From Phocoena phocoena (taxonomy: Eukaryota; Chordata; Mammalia; Artiodactyla; Phocoenidae): a stretch of DNA of 64,000 nt. Shown piece by piece: positions 29,205 to 38,103 of the stretch. Location: assembly GCF_963924675.1 (NCBI RefSeq), contig NC_089219.1, positions 150,494,288-150,558,287 of the forward strand, written 5' to 3'. Numbering within the stretch: position 1 is the first letter of the stretch; every line of letters starts with the position of its first letter. Below the pieces are notes generated by a model. That model made no database searches. It had not been told where the DNA came from and was given only the letters and a program-made list of their open reading frames with translations. Both the position numbers and the translations under genes were made by a program.

Positions 29205-32200
29205 GTTAGAATATTTAATGGAAGAAAAGACCCAATTTAAAATAGCAAAAATAAAATGCCTAGGTTCAAACACTTCAAGAAATGCAAAATCTATGTTAAG
29301 ATAATGTTGAAACATTCCTGAAGAAACAAGAGAAAAACACTAAAATGAATGGGGCAGAACATGCCACCCCAAAATAGGCCACTTTGGCATCAGGATTATT
29401 TTCAGCTAAAGACACCTGAAAATCAGCAGATGCAAGAAGAGGTTCCTGACCTCCCCTTTTCTTCCTGAAAGCAGATCAAACTCCCAAGTGAAAGATGCCT
29501 TTTCTATACCAGGAGGAAAGAACATTTTTGTCACCAGAGATGGAGTATTGATTTCACAGAGAAATCTGTACTGAAGGCCTTGTTAAAAATAATGCTTATC
29601 TCCCTTTAGTCTCCCTATATATTTTGATACTTTTCCACAATTACTATTCTTTCACCAATCTAATATAGAAGCACTTAGGCCCAACCACTTTGAGGTTCTT
29701 CATTTTCCTGTGAAGGCTCCCATGTACGTATAAAAGTAAGATTGATATACTTTTCTCCTATTAATCTATGTTAATTTAATTCTCAAGCCTAGTCAGAGAC
29801 CCTAAGAGGGCAAAGGGAAAGTTTTCCCTTCCCTACAATAACATATTCTTGTCAAGGGAGACTCAACATTTAAAAAAAAAAAAAATCAGGCTTCCCTGGT
29901 GGCGCAGTGGCTGGGAGTCCGCCTGCCGATTCAGGGGACACGGGTTCGTGCCCCGGTCTGGGAAGATCCCACATGCCGCGGAGCAGCTGGGCCTGTGAGC
30001 CATGGCCGCTGAGCCTGCGCGTCCGGAGCCTGTGCTCCGCAATGGGAGAGGCCACAAGAGTGAGAGGCCCATGTACTGCAAAAAAAAAAAAAAAAAAAAA
30101 AAATCTATTCTCCTAAAATTAAGTTAAAAGCTAATCCAACACTGATTTTTTTCTTTTATTCTAATTTAACTTAATCTATTTTTTATACAGCAGGTTCTTA
30201 TTTTCCATTTTATACATATTAGTGTATATATGTCAATCTTAATCTCCCAATTCATCACACTACCACCACCCCCAACCAGTTTCCCCCCTTGGTATCCATA
30301 CGTTTGTTCTCTACATCTGTGTCTCTATTTCTGCCCTGCAAACCGGTTCATCTATACCATTTTTCTAGGTTCCACATATATGCATTAATATGTGATATTA
30401 GTTTTTCTCTTTCTGACTTATTTCACTCTGTATGACAGTCTCTAGGTCCATCCATGCCTCTACAAATGACCCACTTTTGTTCCTTTTTATGGCTGAGTAA
30501 TATTCCATTGTATATATGTACCACATCTTCTTTATCCATTCATCTGTTGATGGGCATTTAGGTTACTTCCATGACCTGGATATTGTAAATAGTGCTGCAA
30601 TGAACACTGGGGTGCATATGTCTTTATGAATTATGGTATTCTCTGGGTATATGCCCAGTAGTGGGATTGCTGGGTCATATGGTAATTCTATTTTTAGTTT
30701 TTTATGGAAGCTCTATAATGTTCTCCATAGTGGCTGTATCAATTTACATTCCCACCAACAGTGCAAGAGGGTTCCCTTTTCTCCACACCATCTCCAGCAT
30801 TTCTTGTTGGCAGATTTTCTGATGATGCCCATTCTAACTGGTGTGAGGTGATACTTCATTGTAGTTTTGATTTGTATTTCTCTAATAATTAGTGATGCTG
30901 AGCAGCTTTTCATGTGCTTCTCGGACATCTGTATGTCCTCTTTGGAGAAATGTCTATTTACGTCTTCTGCCACTTTTTTTATTGGGTTGTTTGTTTTTTT
31001 AATATTGAGCTGCATGAGCTGTTTATACATTTTGGAGATTAATCCTTTGTCTGTTGATTCGTTTGTAAATATTTTCTTCCATTCTGAGGGTTGCCTTTTC
31101 GTCTTGATTATGGTTTCCTTTGCTGTGCAAAAGCTTTGAAGTTTCATAGGTCTCATTTGTTTATTTTTGTTTTTATTTCCATTTCTCTAGGAGGTGGATC
31201 AAAAAAGATCTTGCTGTGATTTATGTCAAAGAGTGTTCTTCCTATGTTTTCCTATAACCGTTTTATAGTGTCTGGTCCCACATTTAGGTCTCATCCATTT
31301 TGAGTTTATTTTTGTGTATGGTGTTAGGGAGTGTTCTAATTTCATTCTTTTACATGTAGCTGTCCAGTTTTCCCAGCACCACTTATTGAAGAGGCTGTCC
31401 TTTCTCCACTGTACATTACTGCCTCCTTTGTCATAGATTAGTTGACCATGGGTGCGTGGGTTTATCTCTGGGCTTTCTATCCTCTTCCATTGATCAATAT
31501 TTCGGTTTTTGTGCCAGTACTATATTGTCTTGATCACTGTAGCTTTGTAATATAGCCTAAAGTCAGGGAGTCTGATTCCTCCAGCTCCATTTTTTCCCCT
31601 CAAGACTGCTTTGGCTGTTCAGGGTCTTTTGTGTCTCCATACAAATTTTAAGACTTTTTGTTCTAGTTCTGTAAAAAATGCCATTGGTAATTTGATAGGA
31701 ATTGCACTGAAACTGTAGATTGCTTTGAGTAGTACAGTCATCTTCACAATATTGATTCTTCCAATCCAAGAACATGGTATATCTCTCCATCTGTTGGCAT
31801 CATCTTTACTCTCTTTCATCAGTGTCTTATAGATTTCTGCATACAGGTCTTTTGTCTCCCGAGGTAGGTTTATTCCTAGGTATTTTATTCTTTTTGTTGC
31901 AATGGTAAATGGGATTTTTTCCTTAATTTCTCTTTCTGATTTTTCATCATAAGTGTATAGGAATGCAAGAGATTACTGTGCATTAATTTTGTATCTTGCA
32001 ACCTTACCAAATTCATTGATTAGCTCTAGAAGTTTTCTGGTGGCATCTTTAGGATTTTCTATGTATAGTATCATGTCATCTGCAAACAGTGGCAGTTTTA
32101 CTTCTTCTTTTCCAATTTGTATTCCTTTTATTTCTTTTTATTCTCTGATTGCCGTGGCTAGGACTTCCAAAACTATGTTGAATAACAGTGGCGAGAGTGG

Positions 32201-35200
32201 ACATCCTTGTCTATTTCTGACCTTCTAGGAAATGCTTTCAGTTTTTCACCATTGAGAATGATGTTTGCTGTGGGTTTGTCATATATGGCCTTTATTATGT
32301 TGAGGTAGGTTCCCTCTATGCCCACTTTCTGGAGAGTTTTTAGCGTAAATGGGTGTTAAATTTTGTCAAAAGCTTTTTCTGCATCTATTGAGATGATTAT
32401 ATGGTTTTTCTTCTTCAGTTTGTTAATATGGTATATCACATTGATTGATTTTCATATATTGAAGAATCCTTGTATCCCTGGGATAAATCCCACTTGATCA
32501 TGGTGTATGATCTTTTTAATGTGTTGTTGGATTCTGTTTGCTAGTATCTTGTTGAGGATTTTTGCATCTGTATTCATCAGTGACATTAGTTTGTAATTTT
32601 CTTTTTTTGTAGTATTTTTGTCTGGTTTGGGTATCAGGGTGATGGTGGCCTCATAGAATGAGTTTGGGAGTGTTCCTTCCTCTGCAGGTTTTTGGAAGAG
32701 TTTGAGAAGGATGGGTGTTAGCTCTTCTCTAAATGTTTGATAGAATTCATCTGTGAAACCACCTGGTCCTGGACTTTTGTTTGTTGGAAGATTTTTAATC
32801 ATAGTTTCAATTTCAGTGCTTGTGATTGGTCTGTTCATATTTTCTATTTCTTCCTGGTTCAGTCTTGGAAGTTTATACCTTTCTAAGAATTTGTCCATTT
32901 CTTCCAGGTTGTCCATTTTATTGGCATAGAGTTGCTTGTAGTAGCCTCTTAGGATGCTTTGTATTTCTGCGGTGTCTGTTGTAACTTCTCCTTTTTCATT
33001 TCTAATTTTATTGATTTGAGTCCTCTCCCTCTTTTTCTTGATGAGCCTGGCTAATGGTTTATCAATTTAGTTTATCTTCTCAAAGAACCAGCTTTTAGTT
33101 TTATTGACCCTTGCTATTGTTTTCTTTGTTCTATATCATTTTTTCTGCTCTGATCTTTATTTCTTTTCTTCTGCTAACTTTGGGTTTTGTTTGTTCTTCT
33201 TTCTCTAGTTCCTTTAGGTGTAATGTTAGACTGTTTATTTGAAATTTTTCTTGTTTCTTGATGTAGGCTTGTATTGCTATACGCTTCCCTCTTAGAACTG
33301 CTTTTGCTGCATTCCACAGGTTTTGGATCGTTGTTTTTTCATTGTAATTTGTCTCTAAGTATTTTTTTATTTCCTCTTTGATTTCTTCAGTGATCTCTTG
33401 TTTATTTAGCAATGTATTGTTTAGCCTCCATGTCCAACACTGATTTTTAAATATGCCTAACTTTAAAGTTCACATAGAAAAATATACAAATACATATTGT
33501 CAGGAAAATCCTAGAAAAGAAAGGTAATAAGATAGGACTACCCATATTATCATTAAAGCATATTATAAAACATCAGTAAGTAGATGACTGTGAAATGTGT
33601 ATATTAATGTATAGGCAAAACAACAGCATTGACTAGAAAGTCCAGAAATAAACCCAGATATATATAAGAATTTCATATAGTATCAAAAAACACTCTCCTA
33701 TCAGTAAATTGAAGATAGACTTTTTAATAAATAATGTATGGATAATAGGAAAGCCATATGGAAAAATACAGACTGGGACATGTACCTCATACTGTATACT
33801 CTATAATGACTCCAAATGGATCAAAGCTTTAAATATTAAAAAAATATGAAAGCATAAAAAGCAGTAGAAGAAATCTAGGCAAATAGTTCAAAATCTTGTA
33901 TTTGGGAAGACCTTTTAAATTAAGACCTGAAATTCAGAAGCCTTTTTAAAAGGAAGACTGATAAATTTGACAACATAAAGAAATTTCTCTTCAAGAAAAA
34001 ACGTACCAAAGCCAAGTCAAAAGAAAAATAATATACTTGGGGAAAAAGTTGCAGCTCATATCAGAAACAAGTTCTAAACCCTAATACACATAGATTCATG
34101 TGAATATGTGTACATATATATCTTAGAAATTAAGAATAAAATGGTCAACAGGTTAATAGAAAAAAGAGGCAAAGTACATGCCAAGTAATTCACAAAAAGT
34201 GTAAACATCTCTTGAACATATTAAAATATGCTCAATTTTGCTCAGAATAAGTGAAGTATACATTTAAACTATAGTAAGATTTCATTGTTACCTCTAAAAT
34301 AGGAAATTTTTCAAAATTTTTACAAGGTTTGAAAGTTTGACAGCACACTTAGTTGGAAAGTTTATGGAGAGACAGACATTTGTATACTCTGCAAAACCAT
34401 GTAACTCCTACAGAGAGCAATTTGGAAATAACTTTCAAATTTTCAAATATATGTATTCTTTGACCCAGGAATCCCACCTTGGGAATTTACCCTACAGATA
34501 TGACTTATATGTACAAGGTTATGTATTAGAGAATAGTTTAGAACAGCAAAAGATTGGAAATATTCATGGATCCATCAAAGAGATTACTAATCCATGATAC
34601 ATCACACAATAAAATTCTATGCAGTTGTAAAAGGGAATTAATGAGAGACCTCTCTATGCACAAACATAGAGATATCTCCTGTTTATATTGGTAAGTAAAA
34701 AATAAAGCAAGATTCAAAACTACTTTTCTTATTGGAAAGGTGCAAAATAAAAATATATACTAATTTCTTAGCTTGTATATGTAAAAGCAAACACTGAAAA
34801 GGTACATAAGAAGCCAGTAAAGGTGGATCCCTGTTTAAGGATGGAAAGGAATGGTGCAATGGCAATGGACTGGAAGTGAGAATTCTCAATGTATACCTTT
34901 TCATATCTTTTTTTTAATATATGAATACATTAGCTATTTTTTAAAAATTAATTTAAAAGAAAAGTATCGTCTCTAGCTTGCCTCTCACTCACCCTTCTGA
35001 ACAGCTGAATTCTATTTGTGATCCAAAAGAATAATCTGTCTTAGCTGTCACTTGCCCGTTAAGTAATTCTCCTGGGTTTCCGCATCGTTTCTCTGAGAGA
35101 AAAGTTAAAATGATGATTAGTGATTACATGTACTCATGGATATGGCATTAGAAAAGAGAGCTGATGGATCACTGTGGCAATGAAGTCTATGGCCCAGGAT

Positions 35201-37060
35201 TTAACACATGGACCAGGGAGCTAAGCTCCATTCTACATCTCCAGTGTGTACTTTGAACTTAAGCCACTCAAAATGCATGTCCTTGGTCACAAAAGAAACA
35301 AAAAAAGTATAGATTGTGTGTGTATACCCCTACTACTGGAAAAACATCACAGAATTTATTCTCAACTAAGTGAATCACAGCATCTTCTTCCAAACACAGC
35401 ATATATTTGGGGTGAGGTTTCTTTGAAAACTGCATTGCCATTTTCTAGCAACATAACTTTTTATAATTTTATAGAGTGAATCTAGTTTTCAACGTACTAA
35501 AATTGAATTTGTAGTTCACTTCCAAAAAAAATTTCTTAATGAATATATTGTAAAGGATAGACATTTTCCAATGCAACTAGGTGGCTCCCAATTTTTTTGT
35601 TTTATTCATTTGTTTGTTTATGTTTTTCAAAAAGTGGCACACATGTGTACATTGAAATCAGTAACTGACAAACCGAATTGTTTCTTAGTGACCAAAGACA
35701 CTCATTTGCATTCATAAAGCTTAGTTCCTGAGATAAATTTGCAAAGAAGTAAAAAGCACAAATAAGAAAAATAAATGTTCATACTTACTGACACAGAATT
35801 CCCTGTATTTCCAACTGCCTGTTGAGTCACAGGTAATAAAGTAACTTCTTGAACTTGTCCTACTGTAGCCAGGGCGGCAGCTGTATTTCAGAGTAGCTCC
35901 AGTTTCGAACTCTGTCTCATTCAACTCATTTATTGGAGAAGCAAATTGTAAATAAGGTGGAGGACCACAATTGCCTGGACACCAAAATGACAAAACACCA
36001 AAAGTTATAGCTTGGGACACAGCATCTTAAAATTTCAGTAGCGTTACTTTAGAGCAGGAACCATTCTTTTCTCCTCTAATCAAGAAAAATAGTAACTCCT
36101 ATTATCCCCACTGTTCAGTGAATCCAGTGAGTAATTAGTAATACATGTTTGTTGATTAATGACAATGATCCTGATAAAAGCCATAAATTTTTCACCCCTT
36201 CTCTCCTGTAAATGAGATGATTTAACTTAAAAGGATGGCAGACATGATTTCATCAGCCTATCAGTTTCCCCATATCTGCTGACTCAGATATATCCATGCA
36301 AATCCAGATGTCCTACAATTTCCTTCAACAGAAACATTATTTCATTAATAATAACATTATGTAACATAGGTTGACTCAGGGAACAGAAACTGGGTGGCTG
36401 GGAGAAGGATGAGAATAACATTTCTCATTTGTACTTTTTTGTACCCTTTGGATTTTGAGTAATCTGAAGGGAGACATATAGAGCCCTTGAAGCATAAAAA
36501 TCTTCATCCTGCTTTGCCTGCAAGAATGAACTATAGGGCTGATTTACCTTTCAGGAGCCACAGTAGAATAATATACTTCCCCTGTCCATTCTGGATAAAC
36601 CCACAGACAGTGAAGATTGTTTAGTCAGGCTGACAGATAATACAGATTTGTTTCAAGTCTTTGTTGGGGACAAATAGTTTTGGAAATTCCTGGAGAAGAA
36701 ATTCTAAGGGAAAATGGACTCTTTTATGGGTAAAGCAAATTCCCTCTATATTCTAAATAATTCCAAATCCCCTTAAGTTCAGAATTCCAAATAAATTCCA
36801 AACTTCTGATCAAATAAACCCTTTGTTGCTGAAGCTGGATTTCTGCTAAAAGCTTAATCAGCTCTCCGCTAGTCTTGAAAGTGAATGAGTAGATGATCTT
36901 GAATGTTTGTTGACAATCTGAACTTGTCTCCCTATTACTCACCAAGAACAGTAGCCAACAGAGCAGCAACCAAGGTCACTTGGAACAGAATTGGATCAGA
37001 GACTCTCCAGGGTCCAGAGAAAGGCCAAGATGCCATTGTCCCCTTTCTATGAGGGATCAT
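4076..37060 (-). CDS. C4BPA: C4b-binding protein alpha chain (11 coding exons)
   Basis: The product is the alpha chain of C4BP, a secreted plasma cofactor for factor I that binds C4b and speeds decay of the classical C3 convertase. The coding exons, in transcription order, are 37060-36943, 35974-35789, 35092-34993, 22186-22101, 21929-21735, 14482-14300, 12660-12460, 11361-11173, 6182-6009, 5038-4863 and 4315-4076. They total 1848 nt, which is 615 residues plus TAA, with every GT/AG junction and phase in agreement. The layout is a signal peptide, eight CCP/sushi modules (CCP2 split over two exons) and a C-terminal alpha-helical oligomerisation segment with two Cys. Human C4BPA is 597 residues; the excess is mainly a longer C terminus. 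No stop or frameshift was seen, so the gene looks functional. It lies downstream of C4BPB in the same orientation, as in the human RCA cluster. Confidence 0.96.
4863..5038 (-). CDS. C4BPA: C4BPA exon: CCP8
   Basis: This exon encodes CCP8 (about residues 478-536), including [20 protein letters not shown] and ending [11 protein letters not shown]. The RLSVDKD and YVEPE segments are nearly the same as human. It ends in phase 0, TGG|GTAAGT, directly before the oligomerisation exon, as in human. Confidence 0.95.
6009..6182 (-). CDS. C4BPA: C4BPA exon: CCP7
   Basis: This exon encodes CCP7 (about residues 420-477), from [17 protein letters not shown] through [17 protein letters not shown] to SPAAPQCK. 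All four cysteines and the Trp are present. The acceptor is TTCAAG|AT, and the donor G|GTAACT is slightly weaker than the others. Confidence 0.93.
7681..7900 (-). repeat. CHR SINE, short type
   Basis: Minus-strand copy with a T run of about 29. TSD ATTATCTTT lies on both sides. It is in the same orientation as C4BPA. Confidence 0.92.
10600..11108 (+). mobile_element. LINE-1 3' end
   Basis: This has the typical end of LINE-1 ORF2 and 3' UTR: 'ggatggacctggagag', 'acttatatgtggaatctaa' and a final 'ctttaattaaaaaat'. It ends directly before the CCP6 exon region (within about 65 bp of its donor side). Confidence 0.85.
11173..11361 (-). CDS. C4BPA: C4BPA exon: CCP6
   Basis: This exon encodes CCP6 (about residues 357-419), starting [14 protein letters not shown] and ending [10 protein letters not shown]. 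Like human CCP6 it carries an extra cysteine pair (the doubled CC at the start and the Cys in [10 protein letters not shown]) beside the four consensus cysteines. Acceptor is TTTTAG|AG and donor G|GTAAGA. Confidence 0.94.
12460..12660 (-). CDS. C4BPA: C4BPA exon: CCP5
   Basis: This exon encodes CCP5 (about residues 290-356), from [16 protein letters not shown] through [18 protein letters not shown] to [10 protein letters not shown]. It matches human CCP5 closely and has the usual four cysteines. Acceptor is GGGCAG|AT and donor G|GTGAGT, phase 1. Confidence 0.94.
13260..13540 (-). mobile_element. old LINE-1 3' UTR-like fragment
   Basis: It contains the widespread 'cataaaattcacccattta' and 'cacagagttgtgaaaccatc' segments seen in old LINE-1 3' regions, on the minus strand. 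Confidence 0.6.
13695..13828 (+). mobile_element. short LINE-1 3' tail
   Basis: 'tgtacagtagaaactaacac' through 'actccaataaaaattaattt' and an A run is the usual 3' terminus of artiodactyl LINE-1. Confidence 0.7.
14300..14482 (-). CDS. C4BPA: C4BPA exon: CCP4
   Basis: This exon encodes CCP4 (about residues 229-289). It includes [13 protein letters not shown], the motif [10 protein letters not shown] that is almost identical to human, and HPPPPICEL. The cysteines are intact. The acceptor TTTTTAG|AA is preceded by a T-rich tract. A CHR SINE in the same orientation as the gene begins about 78 bp upstream, unusually close to this splice site. Confidence 0.93.
14560..14761 (-). repeat. CHR SINE, short type, near CCP4 exon
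   Basis: Minus-strand copy with TSD close to TTTCAACTTTT. It is inserted about 78 bp upstream of the CCP4 acceptor, in gene orientation. Confidence 0.92.
14762..16120. other. C4BPA intron, unique AT-rich DNA
   Basis: This part of the intron between CCP3 and CCP4, between a CHR SINE and the large LINE-1 copy, shows no exon, no strong repeat and no convincing open frame. Confidence 0.5.
16729..16936 (+). repeat. CHR SINE inside LINE-1
   Basis: TSD GACAAAAGT on both sides. It interrupts LINE-1 ORF1-like sequence. The tail begins with CA repeats. Confidence 0.9.
17280..17488 (+). repeat. CHR SINE inside LINE-1
   Basis: TSD close to AAGAAAATATAT. This is the second SINE inserted in the same LINE-1 copy. 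Confidence 0.9.
17756..17800. repeat. (AT)n microsatellite
   Basis: About 22 AT units within the large LINE-1. Confidence 0.97.
21017..21060. repeat. (AT)n microsatellite
   Basis: About 22 AT units near the 3' end of the large LINE-1. Confidence 0.97.
21735..21929 (-). CDS. C4BPA: C4BPA exon: CCP3
   Basis: This exon encodes CCP3 (about residues 164-228), from [16 protein letters not shown] through [12 protein letters not shown] to NPSPPICK. All four cysteines and the conserved Trp (GVWNPSPP) are present. In human, CCP3 completes the C4b-binding face. One NKT sequon is present, and human has NET at the same place. Splice sites are ATCTCAG|TT and A|GTAAGT, phase 1. Confidence 0.94.
22101..22186 (-). 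CDS. C4BPA: C4BPA exon: CCP2, second half
   Basis: This 86-nt exon completes CCP2, encoding [20 protein letters not shown] and ending PLPICE. It supplies the third and fourth cysteines and the conserved Trp. It lies 12.8 kb from the first half, across an intron crowded with LINE-1 and SINE copies. The summed length of the halves (186 nt) and the phases fit exactly. Acceptor is ACTCAG|GT and donor A|GTAAGT. Confidence 0.93.
23740..24800 (+). mobile_element. LINE-1 fragment with ORF1 remnant
   Basis: The frame 23868-24428 reads as LINE-1 ORF1p: an N-terminal coiled-coil part rich in Lys/Glu ([14 protein letters not shown]), then the RNA-binding region with GVPEGEE. It stops early, and the following DNA matches the rest of ORF1 in broken frames. 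No ORF2 follows. Confidence 0.85.
25740..27060 (+). mobile_element. old LINE-1 ORF2-like sequence
   Basis: A-rich sequence with the texture of diverged ORF2, for example 'gcaaatgcaaacaaaaagaa' and 'tataaatatttatgtaccaa'. It is interrupted by the tailless CHR SINE. Boundaries are approximate. Confidence 0.55.
26498..26659 (+). repeat. CHR SINE lacking its 3' end and tail
   Basis: The element stops after 'ctccgcaatggga' without the last part or an A tail, yet a perfect 12-bp TSD AAAATACATGGG flanks it (26486-26497, 26660-26671). Confidence 0.88.
27510..27710 (+). repeat. CHR SINE, short type
   Basis: Little-diverged copy with A tail. TSD AAAAGTTCAGG-like on both sides. Confidence 0.9.
28842..28864. 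repeat. short interstitial telomere-type repeat
   Basis: Three and a half exact CCCTAA units (TAACCCTAACCCTAACCCTAA), followed by CTGGTTGGG, in AT-rich repeat DNA. Confidence 0.9.
28960..29343 (+). mobile_element. old LINE-1 ORF2 fragment
   Basis: ORF2-like sequence split by a long TA repeat. The later plus-strand block at 33449-34925 looks like the continuation of the same ancient element. Confidence 0.5.
29138..29202. repeat. (TA)n microsatellite
   Basis: About 32 TA units inside an old LINE-1 fragment. Confidence 0.97.
29344..29841 (+). mobile_element. LTR-like block, probably a solo LTR
   Basis: A non-LINE, non-SINE block of about 500 bp that starts TGAATGGGGCAG and ends AATAACA (TG...CA), with a poly(A)-like hexamer 'ataaaa' in its last third. 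No internal retroviral genes were seen next to it. The family could not be named from memory and no coding part is present. Confidence 0.4.
29889..30103 (+). repeat. CHR SINE, short type
   Basis: Plus-strand copy with an A tail of more than 20. The left flank is an A run, so the TSD is hard to define. Confidence 0.9.
30151..33432 (-). mobile_element. 5'-truncated LINE-1 with perfect TSD
   Basis: A 3.28-kb minus-strand LINE-1 covering the 3' UTR and much of ORF2. Open ORF2 pieces are at 32452-32916 and 33131-33412, separated by stops. A perfect 16-bp TSD TCCAACACTGATTTTT lies at 30135-30150 and 33433-33448. It is in the same orientation as C4BPA, in the CCP2 intron. Confidence 0.93.
33449..34925 (+). 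mobile_element. old LINE-1 ORF2/3' fragment
   Basis: Diverged plus-strand ORF2-like sequence, for example 'caaatggatcaaagctttaa' and 'gacaacataaagaaatttct', ending in the 3' part near 34925. It is cut from its 5' part by the younger insertions at 29.3-33.4 kb. Confidence 0.6.
34993..35092 (-). CDS. C4BPA: C4BPA exon: CCP2, first half
   Basis: This 100-nt exon encodes [19 protein letters not shown] through FSCSEG and stops in mid-module (phase 2), the split found in human CCP2. The acceptor is CTCTCAG|AG and the donor GG|GTGAGT. The CCP1-CCP2 linker KKRC keeps human K63 and R64, but the next two residues are G-N where human has R66-H67. These belong to a known ligand-binding cluster. Confidence 0.93.
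35789..35974 (-). CDS. C4BPA: C4BPA exon: CCP1
   Basis: This exon encodes the first CCP module (about residues 40-102), starting GNCGPPP and ending at REFC. The four consensus cysteines and the Trp before the last Cys (GSWKYREFC) are all present. Acceptor is CAG|GC and donor A|GTAAGT, phase 1 at both ends. CCP1 to CCP3 form the C4b and heparin site in human C4BP. Compared with remembered human sequence, Arg39 (in GYSR) is kept, while the basic residues R22 and K24 are replaced by Glu (NETEFE). That stretch also creates an N-glycosylation sequon, NET. Confidence 0.94.
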
Positions 37061-37097
37061 AACTGGAGCTCTCTGTTGCTTCGCCGACACTTTTCTG
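36943..37097 (-). CDS. C4BPA: C4BPA exon with 5' UTR end, start codon and signal peptide
   Basis: An acceptor with a T-rich tract ends at 37098, and the donor G|GTGAGT follows 36943. The first in-frame ATG is at 37060. A second ATG eight codons on (37036) begins [10 protein letters not shown] and has the better Kozak context (A at -3, G at +4). Human C4BPA also has both a longer and a shorter possible start, and its inner MAAWPF matches this one. The leader contains the hydrophobic run [17 protein letters not shown] and ends just before NCGPPP, the mature N terminus known from human. The signal peptide is therefore 40 or 32 residues. Which start is used cannot be told from sequence. Confidence 0.9.
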
Positions 37098-37767
37098 CTG
37101 AAAAAACTCAATTTAATAAACAATCATTGAATTCCTATTTGTCATAAAGCACTAAGATCAATACTATGGGATCCACGTCTTGAAGAAATTACAGCCTAGA
37201 GTGAAAGAAAAGATAGGTGCACAAATGTTACAACACTAAACAGTGGGTGTTAACCTCTGCAGAAGCACTCTGCTCTTAAGAGAGATTAATTCCAAGTGGA
37301 GAGATGGGAGGGGGATGAATCTGAGTCAGGTATGCTGTAAATGTTAGAAAATGGATGCAGGGCAAATTGGGGGAGCAGTAGATAACACTACAATTTGGCT
37401 GCAAAGTAAGGTGTTGGAGATGGTTGTTAAGTAGGAGGCAGCTCATAGGTGTGTCTGAATGGGTTGTAAGGGCCAAGGTTAGGAACTTATGGACACTATT
37501 CTTTGGGGAGTAAGAGCCATTGTTTGTTGTTTAGATTTTGGTTTTGCTTTATTTGTTTTTAGTATGTCCTTAGAGTGACACATTATTGTGCTTTAAGATC
37601 ACTAGAGTGGATGCATACATGATAGATTGAAGTGAACAGAGAGGAGAAATGGAGAGGTTGATTAAGAAGACAATTGTGATTGGCCAGGTGAGCCACAAAG
37701 ATGATCTGACAAAGGAAACAGCAGAGGAGTTAGAGAAAAGGAAACAAATGTAAAACAAAACAAAACA

Positions 37768-38103
37768 GGACTTCCCTGGTGGCGCAGTGGTTAAGAATCT
37801 TCCTGCCAATGCAGGGGACACGGACTAGATCCCTGGTCCAGGAAGATCCCACATGCCACGGAGCAACTAAGCCCGTGCATCACAACTACTGAGCCCATGC
37901 TCTAGAGCCTGCAAGCCATAACTACTGAGCCCGTGTGCCACAACTACTGAAGCCCGTGTGCCTAGAGTCCATGCTCCACAACAAGAGAAACCACCACAAT
38001 GAGAAGCCTGCACACCATAAAGAAGAGTAGCCCCCATTTGCCGCAACTAGAGAAAGCCCACACGCAGCAACAAAGACCAAATGCAGCCAAAAATATTTTT
38101 TTA
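37768..38103 (+). repeat. CHR SINE, long older type
   Basis: Full-length form with repeated 'acaactactgag' units and a 3' AAAATA tail. More diverged than the short copies. Confidence 0.88.

Larger units (their letters stand above)
22187..34992. other. 12.8-kb intron splitting C4BPA CCP2
   Basis: The intron is mostly transposable elements: LINE-1 ORF1 and ORF2 fragments on the plus strand, a 3.3-kb minus-strand LINE-1 with perfect TSDs, three CHR SINEs, a TA microsatellite, a short telomere-like repeat and an LTR-like block. No exon-like sequence was seen. Confidence 0.7.

Noticed and set aside
32452..32916. 154-codon minus-strand frame with reverse-transcriptase-like sequence
   Set aside because: It is part of LINE-1 ORF2 in a broken, 5'-truncated copy.
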